DNA from: Candidatus Azophilus lithoversatilis
Lineage (GTDB): Bacteria > Pseudomonadota > Gammaproteobacteria > Pseudomonadales > Azotimanducaceae
Reading direction: 5' to 3'
NCBI GenBank assembly: GCA_028278675.1
Contig: JAQAJJ010000003.1
Location: 1,042 to 65,041 of the forward strand
DNA: 64,000 nt
Shown here in pieces: positions 53,868 through 63,986 of the stretch. The position numbers and the translations under genes are program-made. How positions within the stretch are numbered: position 1 is the first letter of the stretch; every line of letters starts with the position of its first letter. The notes beneath the pieces were generated by a model, which was given only the letters and a program-made list of their open reading frames with translations, did not search any database and was not told the DNA's origin.

Positions 53868-54542
53868 GTGGACCACTGGATCGCGCCGTCCATTCTCTCC
53901 GCTGACTTCTCCCGGCTCGGTGAAGAGATTGAGGCTGTGCTGGCAGCAGGCGCGGACGTCATTCACTTCGACGTCATGGACAACCACTACGTGCCCAACC
54001 TGACCATCGGCCCGCTGGTGCTTGAGTCATTGCGCCGGGCGGGATTCGACTGCTTCTTCGACGTCCATCTGATGGTCAAGCCGGCGGATCGGCTGATCGG
54101 CGACTTCCTGGACGCCGGAGCCGACCTAATCAGCGTCCATCCGGAGAGTACCGAGCACTTGCACCGCACCTTGAGCCTCATCCGCGACGGCGGCGCCCAA
54201 GCTGGGCTGGTGTTCAATCCAGCGACCCCGCTGCATGCGCTCGATGAAGCGATCGAGTTAATCGACCTCGCGCTCATCATGTCCGTCAACCCGGGCTTCG
54301 GCGGCCAGGCGTTTATCGAATCGAGCCTTGGCAAAGTGGCCGAAGCGCGGCGGCGCATCGACGCCTGCGGACGGCCAATCCGTCTGGAGATCGACGGCGG
54401 CATCAAGGTGGCCAACGTCGCCCAAGCCGCGGTGGCCGGGGCCGACACCTTCGTGGCGGGCAGCGCCATCTTCGGCTCTGGGGACTACGCTGCGACCATC
54501 GCCGCCATGCGGGGGGAGTTGGGGAAGGCGTCAGCGTGCTAA
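53868..54542 (+). CDS. rpe: ribulose-phosphate 3-epimerase
   Basis: A 224-residue TIM-barrel enzyme interconverting ribulose- and xylulose-5-phosphate. [43 protein letters not shown] and EIDGGIK are all present. GTG 53868 is 12 bp after the Uma2 stop. It overlaps gph by 7 bp. The rpe-gph-trpE order is conserved in many proteobacteria. Confidence 0.96.
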   Translation: MDHWIAPSILSADFSRLGEEIEAVLAAGADVIHFDVMDNHYVPNLTIGPLVLESLRRAGFDCFFDVHLMVKPADRLIGDFLDAGADLISVHPESTEHLHRTLSLIRDGGAQAGLVFNPATPLHALDEAIELIDLALIMSVNPGFGGQAFIESSLGKVAEARRRIDACGRPIRLEIDGGIKVANVAQAAVAGADTFVAGSAIFGSGDYAATIAAMRGELGKASAC

Positions 54543-55204
54543 ATCACGGCGGAGGGGAGTTTCGCCAGTATGCGGGCTATCTCTTCGACCTCGATGGCAC
54601 CCTCATCGACACCGCCCCCGACTTGACCTTCGCGCTGAACCACGCGCTGGCTGAGTTCGGCTATGCGGGCGTGGATGTGGCGGTGGCGCGCAACTGGGTG
54701 GGGCAGGGCGCCCGCAGCGCCTTGGAGCGGGCGGTGGCGCACCGCAGTGCCCCGACCGGCGCCGTGGACGCCATGCTGGCAAGTTTCCTCGACTGCTACC
54801 GCAACCGCATCGCGGTCGAGAGCGCACCCTACGGTGGCGTTGAGGAAACCCTTGCCGCGCTCGCCGGGCGGGGCGCCAAGCTGGCCGTGGTGACCAACAA
54901 GCGCGGCGAACTCACCACCAAACTGCTGGCTGAGATTGGCTTCACCGACCACTTCGATGCGGTGGTGGCGGGCGATACCGCCCCCCGGCCGAAGCCAGCC
55001 CCGGACCCGGCGCTGGCCGCTTGCGCAGCGCTCGGTCTCGGGGTGGACGAGGTGCTGTTCGTGGGCGATTCCCTGGCCGACGTGGGCTGCGCGCGGGCGG
55101 CCGGCTGCGCCGTGGTCTGCGTCGCCTACGGCTACCGCCAGGGCGTGGCGGCGGAGGACCTGGGGGCCGATGCGGTTATTGAAACCTTCCGGGACCTGCT
55201 TTAA
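54536..55204 (+). CDS. gph: phosphoglycolate phosphatase
   Basis: A 222-residue HAD phosphatase removing phosphoglycolate arising from DNA 3'-end repair. Motif I is [14 protein letters not shown], motif II VVTNK, motif III Lys in RPKPAPDP and motif [19 protein letters not shown] 54536 overlaps rpe. Position before trpE supports Gph over other HAD members. Confidence 0.92.
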   Translation: MLNHGGGEFRQYAGYLFDLDGTLIDTAPDLTFALNHALAEFGYAGVDVAVARNWVGQGARSALERAVAHRSAPTGAVDAMLASFLDCYRNRIAVESAPYGGVEETLAALAGRGAKLAVVTNKRGELTTKLLAEIGFTDHFDAVVAGDTAPRPKPAPDPALAACAALGLGVDEVLFVGDSLADVGCARAAGCAVVCVAYGYRQGVAAEDLGADAVIETFRDLL

Positions 55205-55459
55205 CCTGCCGCCCGGCAACGCGGCAAGCCGTTGGCGAGCCGTTGCCAAGACGAATGAGTGGTTTCCTGCAATGAAGATTCGATGCAGCGTCGGCAATTT
55301 GATCCGCGGCGTGAACGGACGGGCGCATAAGGCGCGTGCCTGCGGCCGGCGTCCTCTCGCCGGTCTCGTTGAGTTTCGTTGGCGAACTTAAACGCCCCGC
55401 AACGCCCTGACGCCCGAGCTAACCCGGGCGGCGAACCCAACCACTCACGAGACCTGCCC

Positions 55460-56956
55460 ATGACTGCTGACGACTTGGCCGATCTGGCCGCTCAAGGATA
55501 CAACCGGGTTCCCCTGTCGCTGGAAATACTGGCCGACCTCGACACGCCGCTGTCCGCCTACTTGAAAATTGCCCGGGGGCCTTGGTCCTATCTGCTGGAG
55601 TCCGCCCATGGCGGAGAGACCTGGGGGCGGTATTCCATCATCGGCCTGCCGGCGCGCACCGTGCTCAAGGTGTTTGGCCACCGGGTCGAAATCGTCACCG
55701 ACGGCGAATGCGAGGAGCAAGCGGAGGTTGAAGACCCGTTGGCCTTCGTCGAAGCCTTCCAAGCCCGCTACCGGGTCGCGCCGGTGCCGGGCCTGCCGAG
55801 GTTTCATGGCGGCTTGGTCGGCTACTTTGGCTACGATTGCGTTCGCTACATCGAAAAGCGGCTCGCCAACAGTGTGCCCCCGGACCCCGTGGGCACCCCG
55901 GACATCGTGTTGATGGTCTCCGAGGAACTGCTCATCTTCGACAACCTGAAGGCGAGCATGCAGTTGATCAGCCTGGTGGATCCAAGCGAACCCGGCATCC
56001 GAGAGCGCGCCTTGGAGCGCTTGAACGCCTTGGCCCGGAAGCTGGCGGCCGCGGTGCCGCCGATCGCCGAGAGCGGCGCCAACGCCGAAGTGCTCGAAAG
56101 CGACTTCGTCTCCGAGTTCGGCGAGGCGCCGTTCAAGGCGGCGGTCGAGAAGATCCGCGACTACACCCAGGCCGGTGACGTGATGCAGGTGGTGCTGGCG
56201 CAGCGCATGTCCATCCCCTTCGGCGCGGACCCGATCAATTTGTACCGGGCGCTGCGGCACCTCAATCCCTCGCCCTACATGTACTTCATGGATCTGGAGG
56301 ACTTTCAGATCGTCAGCTCCTCACCGGAGATCCTGGCTCGCCTGGAGGACGGCACCATCATCAATCGGCCGCTGGCCGGCACCCGGCGGCGTGGCCATAC
56401 GCCGGAGGAGGACAAGGCCATGGAGGAGGAGCTGGTCAATGATCCCAAGGAGATCGCGGAGCACCTGATGCTGATCGACCTTGGCCGCAACGACGTCGGC
56501 CGGGTGGCGGAAATCGGCTCGGTTCAGGTGACCGAGAAGTTCGCCATCGAGCGCTACTCCCATGTCATGCACATCTCCAGCAACGTCACGGGACGACTTA
56601 AGTCCGGCAAGACGGCCATGGACGTGCTGCGGGCGACGCTGCCCGTGGGCACGCTGTCCGGCGCGCCGAAAATCCGCGCCATGGAGATCATCGATGAGCT
56701 GGAGCCCGTCAAGCGGGGCATTTACGGCGGGGCCGTGGGCTATCTCGGCTGGAACGGCAACATGGACACGGCCATCGCCATCCGCACGGCGGTGGTTAAG
56801 GACGGCACCCTGTACATTGAGGCGGGCGGTGGCGTGGTGGCCGACTCCAGCGCGCGCCTGGAGTGGAAGGAGAGCATGAACAAAGGCCGCGCCATCTTCC
56901 GCGCCGCCGCGTTGGCGGAGGCGGGGCTGAAGAATCTGGAGCAGGCGGCGCCATGA
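55460..56956 (+). CDS. trpE: anthranilate synthase component I
   Basis: A 498-residue enzyme that, with TrpG, makes anthranilate from chorismate. LLESA near residue 37 is the tryptophan feedback site; the catalytic domain has [32 protein letters not shown] and [18 protein letters not shown] 55460 is taken; the open frame from 55379 precedes it. No Trp-rich leader peptide or attenuator was found in the 255-bp gap upstream. Its stop overlaps the ion-channel ATG. Confidence 0.96.
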   Translation: MTADDLADLAAQGYNRVPLSLEILADLDTPLSAYLKIARGPWSYLLESAHGGETWGRYSIIGLPARTVLKVFGHRVEIVTDGECEEQAEVEDPLAFVEAFQARYRVAPVPGLPRFHGGLVGYFGYDCVRYIEKRLANSVPPDPVGTPDIVLMVSEELLIFDNLKASMQLISLVDPSEPGIRERALERLNALARKLAAAVPPIAESGANAEVLESDFVSEFGEAPFKAAVEKIRDYTQAGDVMQVVLAQRMSIPFGADPINLYRALRHLNPSPYMYFMDLEDFQIVSSSPEILARLEDGTIINRPLAGTRRRGHTPEEDKAMEEELVNDPKEIAEHLMLIDLGRNDVGRVAEIGSVQVTEKFAIERYSHVMHISSNVTGRLKSGKTAMDVLRATLPVGTLSGAPKIRAMEIIDELEPVKRGIYGGAVGYLGWNGNMDTAIAIRTAVVKDGTLYIEAGGGVVADSSARLEWKESMNKGRAIFRAAALAEAGLKNLEQAAP

Positions 56957-57744
56957 TCGCCTTCCTGCGCGGCATCACCGGCAGCGGCTGGTTTCAGCAC
57001 GGCATCACGGCGGTCATCATCGCCAACGGCGTCGTCATCGGCCTGGACACCTCGGCGGCGCTGCGCGAGGCCTATGCGGGGCTGTTCGCCGCCTTGAACC
57101 AGCTTTTCCTGGCCATCTTCGTGGTCGAAGCCATCATCAAGATTGCCGCTGAGCACCCGCATCCGAGCCGCTACTTCAAGGATGGCTGGAACGTCTTCGA
57201 CTTCACCATCGTCGTTATCAGCCTGCTGCCGGCGACCGGCCAGTTGGCCACGTTGGCCCGCCTGGCCCGCCTGATGCGGGTGCTGCGGCTGGTGTCCGCC
57301 CTGCCGGAGCTGCGCCTGATCGTGGCCACGCTGGTCCGCTCAATACCCAGCATGGGCCATGTGATCATCCTGATGTCGATCATCTTCTATGTGTACGGGG
57401 TGGCGGGCTACCACCTGTTCCACGAGGCGGACCCCACGCATTGGCGTAATCTTGGCATCTCGCTGCTGTCCCTGTTCCGCATCGTGACCCTGGAGGACTG
57501 GACCGACATCATGTACGCCGCCATGGCCGTCCACGGCTGGGCTTGGGTGTACTTTGTGAGCTTCGTCGTGTTGGGCACCTTCGTGGTGATCAACCTGTTC
57601 ATCGCCGTGGTGTTGAACAACCTCGATGAAGCCAAGCAGGAACGCCTGCGCGAGTTGGAGACGACGCCGGGCCGGGAGGAGATTCTGCGCGAGTTGAAGA
57701 CCACCCAGGAGATGCTCGCGCGCTTGGAGCGACGCCTGAAATGA
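56953..57744 (+). CDS. voltage-gated cation channel (NaChBac-like single-domain)
   Basis: A 263-residue six-helix channel subunit. S4 carries regularly spaced arginines ([13 protein letters not shown], about 99-111). The pore loop between S5 and S6 reads [10 protein letters not shown] (about 168-177), close to the TLESW selectivity filter of bacterial sodium channels but with an extra Asp pair that may favour divalent ions. A charged coiled coil at the C-terminus ([11 protein letters not shown]...) would assemble the tetramer. ATG 56953 overlaps trpE by 4 bp, placing a channel gene inside the trp operon. Role unknown. Confidence 0.87.
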   Translation: MIAFLRGITGSGWFQHGITAVIIANGVVIGLDTSAALREAYAGLFAALNQLFLAIFVVEAIIKIAAEHPHPSRYFKDGWNVFDFTIVVISLLPATGQLATLARLARLMRVLRLVSALPELRLIVATLVRSIPSMGHVIILMSIIFYVYGVAGYHLFHEADPTHWRNLGISLLSLFRIVTLEDWTDIMYAAMAVHGWAWVYFVSFVVLGTFVVINLFIAVVLNNLDEAKQERLRELETTPGREEILRELKTTQEMLARLERRLK

Positions 57745-57767
57745 CGCCTGAACCGCAGCAATTTTCC

Positions 57768-57796
57768 CCGAAGCCCCCCAAACGCCGGGGCTTCGG
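57768..57796 (+). terminator. hairpin between the channel gene and trpG
   Basis: CCGAAGCCCC and GGGGCTTCGG form a perfect 10-bp stem around a 9-base loop. No T-run follows on the plus strand, so it may be a partial attenuator or processing site rather than a full terminator. Confidence 0.45.
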
Positions 57797-57844
57797 TGCG
57801 CTCGTTCACAGACCATTCGGAAACTCAATAAGTCGGCTTGTCTC

Positions 57845-58435
57845 ATGCTGCTGATGATCGACAATTACGATTCCTTCACTTACAACGTGGCGCAATATCT
57901 TGGCGAACTGGGCGCGGAAGTGGCCGTGCATCGCAATGACGAAATCAACTTGGCCGAAATCGAGGCCATGGCCCCGGAGCGCATCGTGCTCTCCCCCGGC
58001 CCCTGCACGCCCAACGAGGCGGGCGTTTGCCTGGATGTGGTGCGCACCTTCGGGCCGCGCCTGCCGCTGCTGGGCATCTGCCTCGGCCACCAGTGCATTG
58101 GCCAGGCCTTTGGCGGCGATGTGGTGCGCGCCGATGCCGTCATGCACGGCAAGACCTCCGTGGTCCGCCATGAGGGCGAAGGCCTGTTCGCGGGGCTGCC
58201 GGAGCCAATGCAGGCCACCCGCTACCACTCCTTGGTGGTGGCCCGGGATTCACTGCCGAGTTGCCTCGAAGTGACCGCTTGGACGGAACAGGACGGTGCG
58301 GTCCACGAAGTGATGGGCTTTCGGCACCGCCAGTTTCCCATCGAAGGCGTGCAGTTCCACCCCGAATCGATCTTCACCGATTCCGGGCATGATCTGTTGC
58401 GCAACTTTCTCAATCTTGAACACCCGGGAGCTTGA
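57845..58435 (+). CDS. trpG: anthranilate synthase component II (glutamine amidotransferase)
   Basis: A 196-residue class I amidotransferase providing ammonia to TrpE. The nucleophile Cys is in [13 protein letters not shown] (about 79), with His and Glu in [19 protein letters not shown] and [12 protein letters not shown] are family marks. It is separated from trpE by the channel gene and followed 4 bp later by trpD. Confidence 0.96.
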   Translation: MLLMIDNYDSFTYNVAQYLGELGAEVAVHRNDEINLAEIEAMAPERIVLSPGPCTPNEAGVCLDVVRTFGPRLPLLGICLGHQCIGQAFGGDVVRADAVMHGKTSVVRHEGEGLFAGLPEPMQATRYHSLVVARDSLPSCLEVTAWTEQDGAVHEVMGFRHRQFPIEGVQFHPESIFTDSGHDLLRNFLNLEHPGA

Positions 58436-58439
58436 AGGC

Positions 58440-59480
58440 ATGGACATTCAAACCGCCTTGGCGGCGCTGGTGGAGGGACAGGAACTCAGCCAAGCGGACG
58501 CCAATGCTGTGTTTCGGCAAGTGATGTCGGGCGAGGCCGACCCGGCGCAAACCGGCGCCTTGCTGACGGCGCTGCGCATGAAGGGCGAAACCCCGGCCGA
58601 AGTCGCGGGCGCCGCCGAGGCCATGCGGGCGCTGTCGATGCGGGTGGAGGTCGAGGGCGAGCATCTCGTGGACACCTGCGGCACCGGCGGCAGCGGCGCC
58701 AAGCTCTTCAACATTTCCACCGCTGCGGGTTTCGTGGCTGCCGCCGCCGGGGCGCGGGTCGCCAAGCACGGCAACCGCAAGATGACTGGCTTCAGCGGCA
58801 GCGCCGACGTGCTTGAAGCCGCCGGGGTGAATTTGGATTTAACCCCAGCGCAGATCGCCCAGTGCATTCGCGAAATCGGCATTGGCTTTCTGTTCGCCCA
58901 ACGCCACCACAGTGCCATGCGCCACGCAGCACCGGTGCGTCAGGCGCTCGGCTTCCGCACCTTGATGAACGTGCTCGGCCCGCTCACCAACCCGGCGGGC
59001 GCCCGCCGCCAGGTGATCGGCGTGTTCAGCCCCGATTGGCTGCGCCCGCTGGCGGAGGTGGCCAAACGGCTAGGCAGCGAACAGGTGCTCATCGTCCACG
59101 CCGGTGGGCTGGATGAGTTGGCGATAGACGGCCCCAGCCAGGTCTGCGAACTGAAAGGCGGGCAAATTGAGCAGTATGAAGTGGTCCCCGAAGACTTCGG
59201 GTTGGCCCGCCGTGACGCCGCCGGTCTGCGTGCGGACTCCACGGCGTCCAGCCTGTCGCTGGTCCGTGAGTCCTTGACCCGGCCGGATTCGGCAGCGGCG
59301 GACATCGTCGCCTTGAACGCCGGCGCGGCCATCTATGCGGCCGGGGTTGCCCTCGACCACGCGGCCGGCGTCGAGATGGCGCAGGATGCCATTGCCGCTG
59401 GGCTGGCCAAGGAGCGGCTCGATGAGTTGGCGCGGGTCAGCCGCATGATGGGCCGGGCTGGCGACGAACCCGCCTCATGA
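58440..59480 (+). CDS. trpD: anthranilate phosphoribosyltransferase
   Basis: A 346-residue enzyme attaching phosphoribose to anthranilate. The PRPP loop is [16 protein letters not shown] (about 75-90), followed by [19 protein letters not shown] and the anthranilate-site [15 protein letters not shown] 58440 has a GAAGG site; an upstream ATG (58389) is within trpG. It overlaps trpC by 4 bp. Confidence 0.96.
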   Translation: MDIQTALAALVEGQELSQADANAVFRQVMSGEADPAQTGALLTALRMKGETPAEVAGAAEAMRALSMRVEVEGEHLVDTCGTGGSGAKLFNISTAAGFVAAAAGARVAKHGNRKMTGFSGSADVLEAAGVNLDLTPAQIAQCIREIGIGFLFAQRHHSAMRHAAPVRQALGFRTLMNVLGPLTNPAGARRQVIGVFSPDWLRPLAEVAKRLGSEQVLIVHAGGLDELAIDGPSQVCELKGGQIEQYEVVPEDFGLARRDAAGLRADSTASSLSLVRESLTRPDSAAADIVALNAGAAIYAAGVALDHAAGVEMAQDAIAAGLAKERLDELARVSRMMGRAGDEPAS

Positions 59481-60274
59481 CCATCCTCGACCGAATCATC
59501 GCCCACAAGCACGAGGAGGTCGCAGAACGTCGGCGGCAGCGGGGTGTTGCGGCACTCGAGGGCGAGATCGAGCGGCAGTCCCCACCCCGAGGCTTCGCCG
59601 ATGCCCTTGATCGCAAGATCGCCCAAGGCCAGCCGGCGGTGATCGCGGAGCTCAAGAAGGCCTCGCCGAGCAAGGGGCTGATTCGAGCCAGTTACGACCC
59701 CGCCGCCATCGCGCCGCAATATGAGGCGGCGGGTGCCGCCTGCCTGTCGGTGCTGACCGACGAGGCCTTCTTCCAAGGTGCGGACCAACACTTGCAAACT
59801 GCCCGCCAAGCCACCGCCCTGCCGGTGCTGCGCAAGGACTTCATGGTGGACGGCTATCAAATCCTGGAGTCCCGGGCGCTGGGCGCGGACTGTGTGCTCT
59901 TGATCGTCAGTGCGCTCGATGCGGCGCAACTCACCGCACTTCACCAGCAGGCGCTCGCCCTGGGCCTTGATGCCTTGATCGAAGTGCATGACGCCGGAGA
60001 GCTCGAAACGGCGCTCAACCTGAATCCACGACTGGTGGGCATCAACAACCGCAACCTCAAGACCTTCGAGACCCGCTTGGAGACCACCTTGGACTTGCTG
60101 GCGCGGATTCCGGATGACGTGCGGGTGGTGACGGAAAGCGGCATCCATGACCCAAGCCAAGTGCGCATGATGCGCGAACGGGGGGTGGGAGCGTTCCTGG
60201 TCGGCGAGGCCTTCATGCGGGCGGAGGATCCGGGCGCCGAACTTCGAATGCTGTTTGGGAATTCAAAGGGTTAG
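59477..60274 (+). CDS. trpC: indole-3-glycerol-phosphate synthase
   Basis: A 265-residue TIM-barrel enzyme closing the indole ring. [15 protein letters not shown] holds a catalytic lysine; [22 protein letters not shown] and TESGIHD complete the site. It is a stand-alone enzyme without a fused TrpF domain. trpF and trpBA are not in the window. Confidence 0.96.
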   Translation: MTILDRIIAHKHEEVAERRRQRGVAALEGEIERQSPPRGFADALDRKIAQGQPAVIAELKKASPSKGLIRASYDPAAIAPQYEAAGAACLSVLTDEAFFQGADQHLQTARQATALPVLRKDFMVDGYQILESRALGADCVLLIVSALDAAQLTALHQQALALGLDALIEVHDAGELETALNLNPRLVGINNRNLKTFETRLETTLDLLARIPDDVRVVTESGIHDPSQVRMMRERGVGAFLVGEAFMRAEDPGAELRMLFGNSKG

Positions 60275-60293
60275 TGGCTTAGAGGAGGGAACC

Positions 60294-61262
60294 ATGACCG
60301 GCGTTTACCGAATGCACCATGCGGGCGGACCGGAGGTGATGCAGTGGGAGCAGGACGATCTCGGCGAGCCCGGCCGCGATCAGGTTCGTGTTCGCCACAC
60401 CGCCATCGGCCTGAACTTCATCGACACCTATCATCGCAGCGGCCTGTATCCGCTGCCGCTGCCGACCCGCCTGGGCGTTGAGGCGGCCGGGGTGGTGGAG
60501 GCCGTCGGGGCGGACGCGGAGTTAAGCGTAGGGGACCGGGTAGGTTATGCCGGCAATCTCGGCGCCTACGCCGAAGCGAGCCTGGTGCCCGCCAGCCGGT
60601 TGGTGAAGCTGCCCGCCGGGGTGGCCGACGATCAGGTCGCCGCCAGTCTGCTCAAGGGGTTGACCGCCTGCTACCTGCTGACCCGGACCTTTGCCCTGCG
60701 CGCCGAGCACAGCGCCTTGGTGCATGCCGCAGCCGGTGGGGTGGGCCTCATCCTGTGCCAGTGGGCGCGGCACATCGGTGCCACCGTCATCGGCACCGCG
60801 GGCAGCGCCGAGAAGGCGGAACTCGCCCAGCGCAATGGGGCCGACCACGTGATTCTGTATCGGGAGGAGGACGTCGTGGCCCGGGTGAAGGAACTCACCG
60901 ATGGCCGAGGCGTCAACGTGGTCTACGACGCGGTGGGCAAGGATACCTATCAGGCGAGCCTCGACTCATTGGCGCCCTTGGGCATGTTCGTCAACTACGG
61001 CAATGCGTCGGGGTTGGCCCCGGCGGTTCAGCCCCAGGATTTGATGCAGCGTGGCTCCCTGTTCTTCACGCGGCCTTCGTTGGCGGCCTACGCGGCTACG
61101 CCCGAGGATCAGCAAGCCATGGCCGACCAGCTTTTCCGCCTGATGATGGACGGCGCGGTTGCCATTCACATCAATCAGCGCTATCGGTTGGCGGACTTGG
61201 TGCAGGCCCATCGCGACTTGGAAGCCCGCGCCACCACCGGCTCCACCGTCATCGTGCCCTAA
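60294..61262 (+). CDS. NADPH:quinone reductase (QOR type)
   Basis: A 322-residue zinc-free MDR oxidoreductase. GLNFIDTYHRSGLYPLPLP, GVEAAGVVEAVG, HAAAGGVGLILCQWA (nucleotide loop) and VYDAVGKDTY are close to E. coli QorA. A clear AGGAGGG site precedes ATG 60294; the ATG at 60255 is discarded. Spaced 19 bp after trpC, possibly in the same transcript. Confidence 0.9.
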   Translation: MTGVYRMHHAGGPEVMQWEQDDLGEPGRDQVRVRHTAIGLNFIDTYHRSGLYPLPLPTRLGVEAAGVVEAVGADAELSVGDRVGYAGNLGAYAEASLVPASRLVKLPAGVADDQVAASLLKGLTACYLLTRTFALRAEHSALVHAAAGGVGLILCQWARHIGATVIGTAGSAEKAELAQRNGADHVILYREEDVVARVKELTDGRGVNVVYDAVGKDTYQASLDSLAPLGMFVNYGNASGLAPAVQPQDLMQRGSLFFTRPSLAAYAATPEDQQAMADQLFRLMMDGAVAIHINQRYRLADLVQAHRDLEARATTGSTVIVP

Positions 61263-61284
61263 CTCACAGACTTCGGGAGGCTCC

Positions 61285-62502
61285 ATGGACCTGGACAGCA
61301 ACGACTTTTTCGCCAATGCCCGCAGCGACCTGGACGGGCCGCTGCACGGGGTCAGGGTGGTGGAGGCCACCACCACTTGGGCCGGCCCCATGGCGGCCTG
61401 CGTCCTGGCCGACTTCGGCGCGGACGTGGTCAAGGTCGAACTGCCGGGCGGGGAAGTGGCGCGGCGCATGCCGCCATTGGTGCCGGACTCCAGCCTCACG
61501 GTGGCCCACGAGACCGTCAACCGCAACAAGCGCAACCTGACCTTGGACCTGCGCCAACCGGCGGGACGGGAAGCCTTTCTTAAGCTGATCGCCACCACCG
61601 ACATCTTCATCGAGAACTTTCGCCCCGGCGTGCTCCCCGATTGGGGGCTCGGCTACGACGACCTCACCAAGGCCAAGGCGGACCTCATCTACGTGTCGAT
61701 TTCCGGGTTCGGCCAGTTCGGCACCCTCTCGGCGCGGGCGGGCTACGACCCGCTTGCCCAAGCCTATTGCGGGTGGGCGTCGCTGAACGGCGAGCCGGAG
61801 GGCGGGCCGACCAAGGCGCCGACCTGGCTTGGCGATGACTTGGCCGGGCTGCACGGCGCCCTCGGCGCCATGGCGGCGCTACGCCACCGGGACCAAACCG
61901 GTGAAGGGCAGCGCGTCGATGTGGCATTGGTGGACTGCCTCATGTTTCAGAGCAACGGCTACCCCACCTCGGGCGCCTTGGGCATCCCCTTGGAGCGCTG
62001 GGGCAACGAGTTCAATTTGGCCGTGCCCGCCAACAGCTACGCCTGCAGCGACGGGCAGGTCTATGCCGGGGTGCTGCTCGACTCCCACTGGCAGCGCTTG
62101 GCGGCCCATCTCGGCCGCGCCGACTTGGCCCATCTGACCACCATGGAGCGGCTGCCGCGGCGCGATGAGCTGAACGCGCTGCTCACCGATTACTGCGTCG
62201 CCCGCACCACCGCTGAGGTGGTGGCGGATTTCGCCGAAATCGGGCTGCCCGCCACCCGCATCAACACCTACGCCGACTTGGCGCAGGAGCAGCACGTTGC
62301 CTCCCGCGCCATGCTGACCGAAACAGAACTCGCTGACGGCCGGAACATTCCACTGACCTCACCGCCGGTGAAGTTCTCCCGCACCCCCACCCGCATCCGC
62401 AAGCGGGCGGCGAAGCTCGGCGAGCACAATGAGCAAGTGCTGGCCGGGCTTGGGCTGACGCCCGAGGAAATCGCGGCGCTTGCCGATGACGGTGTGGGCT
62501 GA
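61285..62502 (+). CDS. CaiB/BaiF-family CoA transferase
   Basis: A 405-residue family III CoA transferase. LHGVRVVEATTTWAGPMAACVLADFGADVVKVE is the opening (motifs VVEATT and DFGADVVKVE), ENFRPGVL and SISGFGQFG follow, and the catalytic Asp is expected in QRVDVALVD. The enzyme moves CoA between carboxylic acids; the substrate cannot be told. It follows qor by 22 bp with a GGAGG site before ATG 61285. Confidence 0.9.
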   Translation: MDLDSNDFFANARSDLDGPLHGVRVVEATTTWAGPMAACVLADFGADVVKVELPGGEVARRMPPLVPDSSLTVAHETVNRNKRNLTLDLRQPAGREAFLKLIATTDIFIENFRPGVLPDWGLGYDDLTKAKADLIYVSISGFGQFGTLSARAGYDPLAQAYCGWASLNGEPEGGPTKAPTWLGDDLAGLHGALGAMAALRHRDQTGEGQRVDVALVDCLMFQSNGYPTSGALGIPLERWGNEFNLAVPANSYACSDGQVYAGVLLDSHWQRLAAHLGRADLAHLTTMERLPRRDELNALLTDYCVARTTAEVVADFAEIGLPATRINTYADLAQEQHVASRAMLTETELADGRNIPLTSPPVKFSRTPTRIRKRAAKLGEHNEQVLAGLGLTPEEIAALADDGVG

Positions 62503-62570
62503 GGTTGAACAATTGCTCTGGACGATGGACAATGATCTAAATTCGGATCAACTTGAATATAGGTCAAACT

Positions 62571-62834
62571 ATGAAAGTGATGTCCCTGTCGGAAGCCAAG
62601 ATGAAGCTGAGTGCGTTGATCGAGGCCATAAACGTGTCGGACGAGGAAGTCGTCATAACCAAGAACGGTGCCCCTGCTGCAGTGCTGGTCAGCCCAAGCG
62701 AATTCGAAAGCTGGCGGGAAACGATCGCAATCAAGTCCGATGCTGATTTGATGGACGAAATCAAAACGGGGCTGCGCAGGTTGAAGAAAAAGGAGACCCG
62801 GCTTTACACACTGGACGAGTTGATAGGTGAGTGA
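62571..62834 (+). CDS. Phd/YefM-type antitoxin
   Basis: An 87-residue protein with the fold and sequence of type II antitoxins: N-terminal MSLSEAKMKLSALIEAI, then EEVVITKNGAPAAVLVSPSEFESW (abbreviated by its core VITKNG and VLVSP) and a charged C-terminal toxin-binding tail. ATG 62571 has AGGT upstream; six codons of extension from 62553 are unlikely. It is expected to repress its own promoter. The toxin gene follows 24 bp later. Confidence 0.85.
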   Translation: MKVMSLSEAKMKLSALIEAINVSDEEVVITKNGAPAAVLVSPSEFESWRETIAIKSDADLMDEIKTGLRRLKKKETRLYTLDELIGE

Positions 62835-62858
62835 GACGCAACTCGTTGATTTTGCCGA

Positions 62859-63131
62859 ATGAGACTCAAGGTTCCCGAAGAGACGGCAACGCTGATACGT
62901 CACTCACACCCTGCGCTGAAGCGCCGAATTAGAGAGGCGTTGCGCACTATTGTTGAAGATTCAACATGCGGAAAGCCGTTGGTGGATGAGTTGCGCGGAT
63001 TGCGCAGCTTTCGTTTGGGAAGGATCCGCATTATCTACGCAGTCAATAAGAACAGTGGCATAGATATTGTCACCATCGGGCCTAGAAAGCGGATTTACGA
63101 GGAAACCTATCGGATAGTCAGCCGGAGGTAA
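62859..63131 (+). CDS. RelE/ParE-family toxin
   Basis: A 90-residue basic protein with the RelE fold: helices at the N-terminus (ALKRRIREALRTI), then LRSFRLGRIRIIYAV and the terminal ITIGPRKRIYEET-like strand, with Arg and Tyr residues positioned as in ribosome-dependent RNases. It pairs with the upstream antitoxin. AT-richer than the surrounding genes, in line with an accessory module. Confidence 0.82.
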   Translation: MRLKVPEETATLIRHSHPALKRRIREALRTIVEDSTCGKPLVDELRGLRSFRLGRIRIIYAVNKNSGIDIVTIGPRKRIYEETYRIVSRR

Positions 63132-63494
63132 GTTGCTGTCACTGTAGTGCTGAAGCACAATAAGCAAACTAGGGGTTTTGTGGGGGTTCGGAGAATCGCA
63201 CGATGCTCTACGGCCCACCCCCGGCTCTTCTACCAAAACTCGACACTACCTCTACTCCCCGCTGAAGGAACAACTCTCCGTCAGTTTCCGAATACTCCCC
63301 GAAGTTTCTTCGGTGACCGTCTCTTGTAGCCGAGCAAAGGTACGTCTCGCCCATACGCCTTGCTCGGTTCTTATCACCAGAACCGGGTCGTTCCGCAACT
63401 CCACCACGGCTACCTGAGGGTAGTTTTAAATGGTGGGTATGCCAGCCACAACCTCACCGAATGACTTCGGATTCCTGTAGTACTTGATTACAAA
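63132..63494. other. 363-bp gap after the toxin gene
   Basis: No gene or recognised RNA was found. Short plus-strand frames exist but lack ribosome-binding sites, and composition is lower in GC. It may be scar sequence at the edge of an accessory segment. Confidence 0.4.
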
Positions 63495-63986
63495 CTATGG
63501 AAAACGAAAAGCCTTTTCGACAAGGTTATGCCGCGGGTGAGGGAGTTCACTAATGAACTTCAGGTCCGGTTCACGACGTCCACCTTCAGGTCCGGTCGAA
63601 GCTTGTTCCGTGCTCTCTAATTTGGTGCCGGACGATTGCTTGGCTCTAGCATCCGCAACTGCCCTCTCTGCCAGATCGTAGATTCCGGGAACTTCAAAGA
63701 AGGGCTTCCGAAGGCTCCTCTCTACAGCTCTGCGTGCCGCAGACTTGCGCGTGACGTCTTTGAGGTTGTACCTCAATAGGTCACGTGTCGTTCCCAGCGT
63801 CATTTCGAACACCGACTCACTGTCTCTACGAATTTCTGTCATCGATTTGACAAGCGCCGAAACCAATTCGTAGTGACCCATCCGGGTCACTACATCATTG
63901 GTCCAGCTGGCGTGTCCCTTCGATGGCTCCCGCGAAAGTTGAAACCACCAATGTTCGTAATAGAGACTCGCAATCGTATTCCGCAA
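63495..63986 (-). CDS. hypothetical protein, probably 5'-truncated by the window
   Basis: At least 163 residues; the frame stays open to the window end, so the true start may be beyond it and TTG 63986 is only the first possible start inside. The chain is charged and helical (SVFEMTLGTTRDLLRYNLKD; ARRAVERSLRKP, shown here in part) with a hydrophilic tail. No family was recognised. Its composition is AT-rich like the adjoining gap. Confidence 0.5.
   Translation of the reverse strand: MRNTIASLYYEHWWFQLSREPSKGHASWTNDVVTRMGHYELVSALVKSMTEIRRDSESVFEMTLGTTRDLLRYNLKDVTRKSAARRAVERSLRKPFFEVPGIYDLAERAVADARAKQSSGTKLESTEQASTGPEGGRREPDLKFISELPHPRHNLVEKAFRFP

Noticed and set aside
55205-55459. trp attenuator before trpE
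   Set aside because: No leader peptide with consecutive Trp codons and no alternative hairpins followed by a T-run were found.
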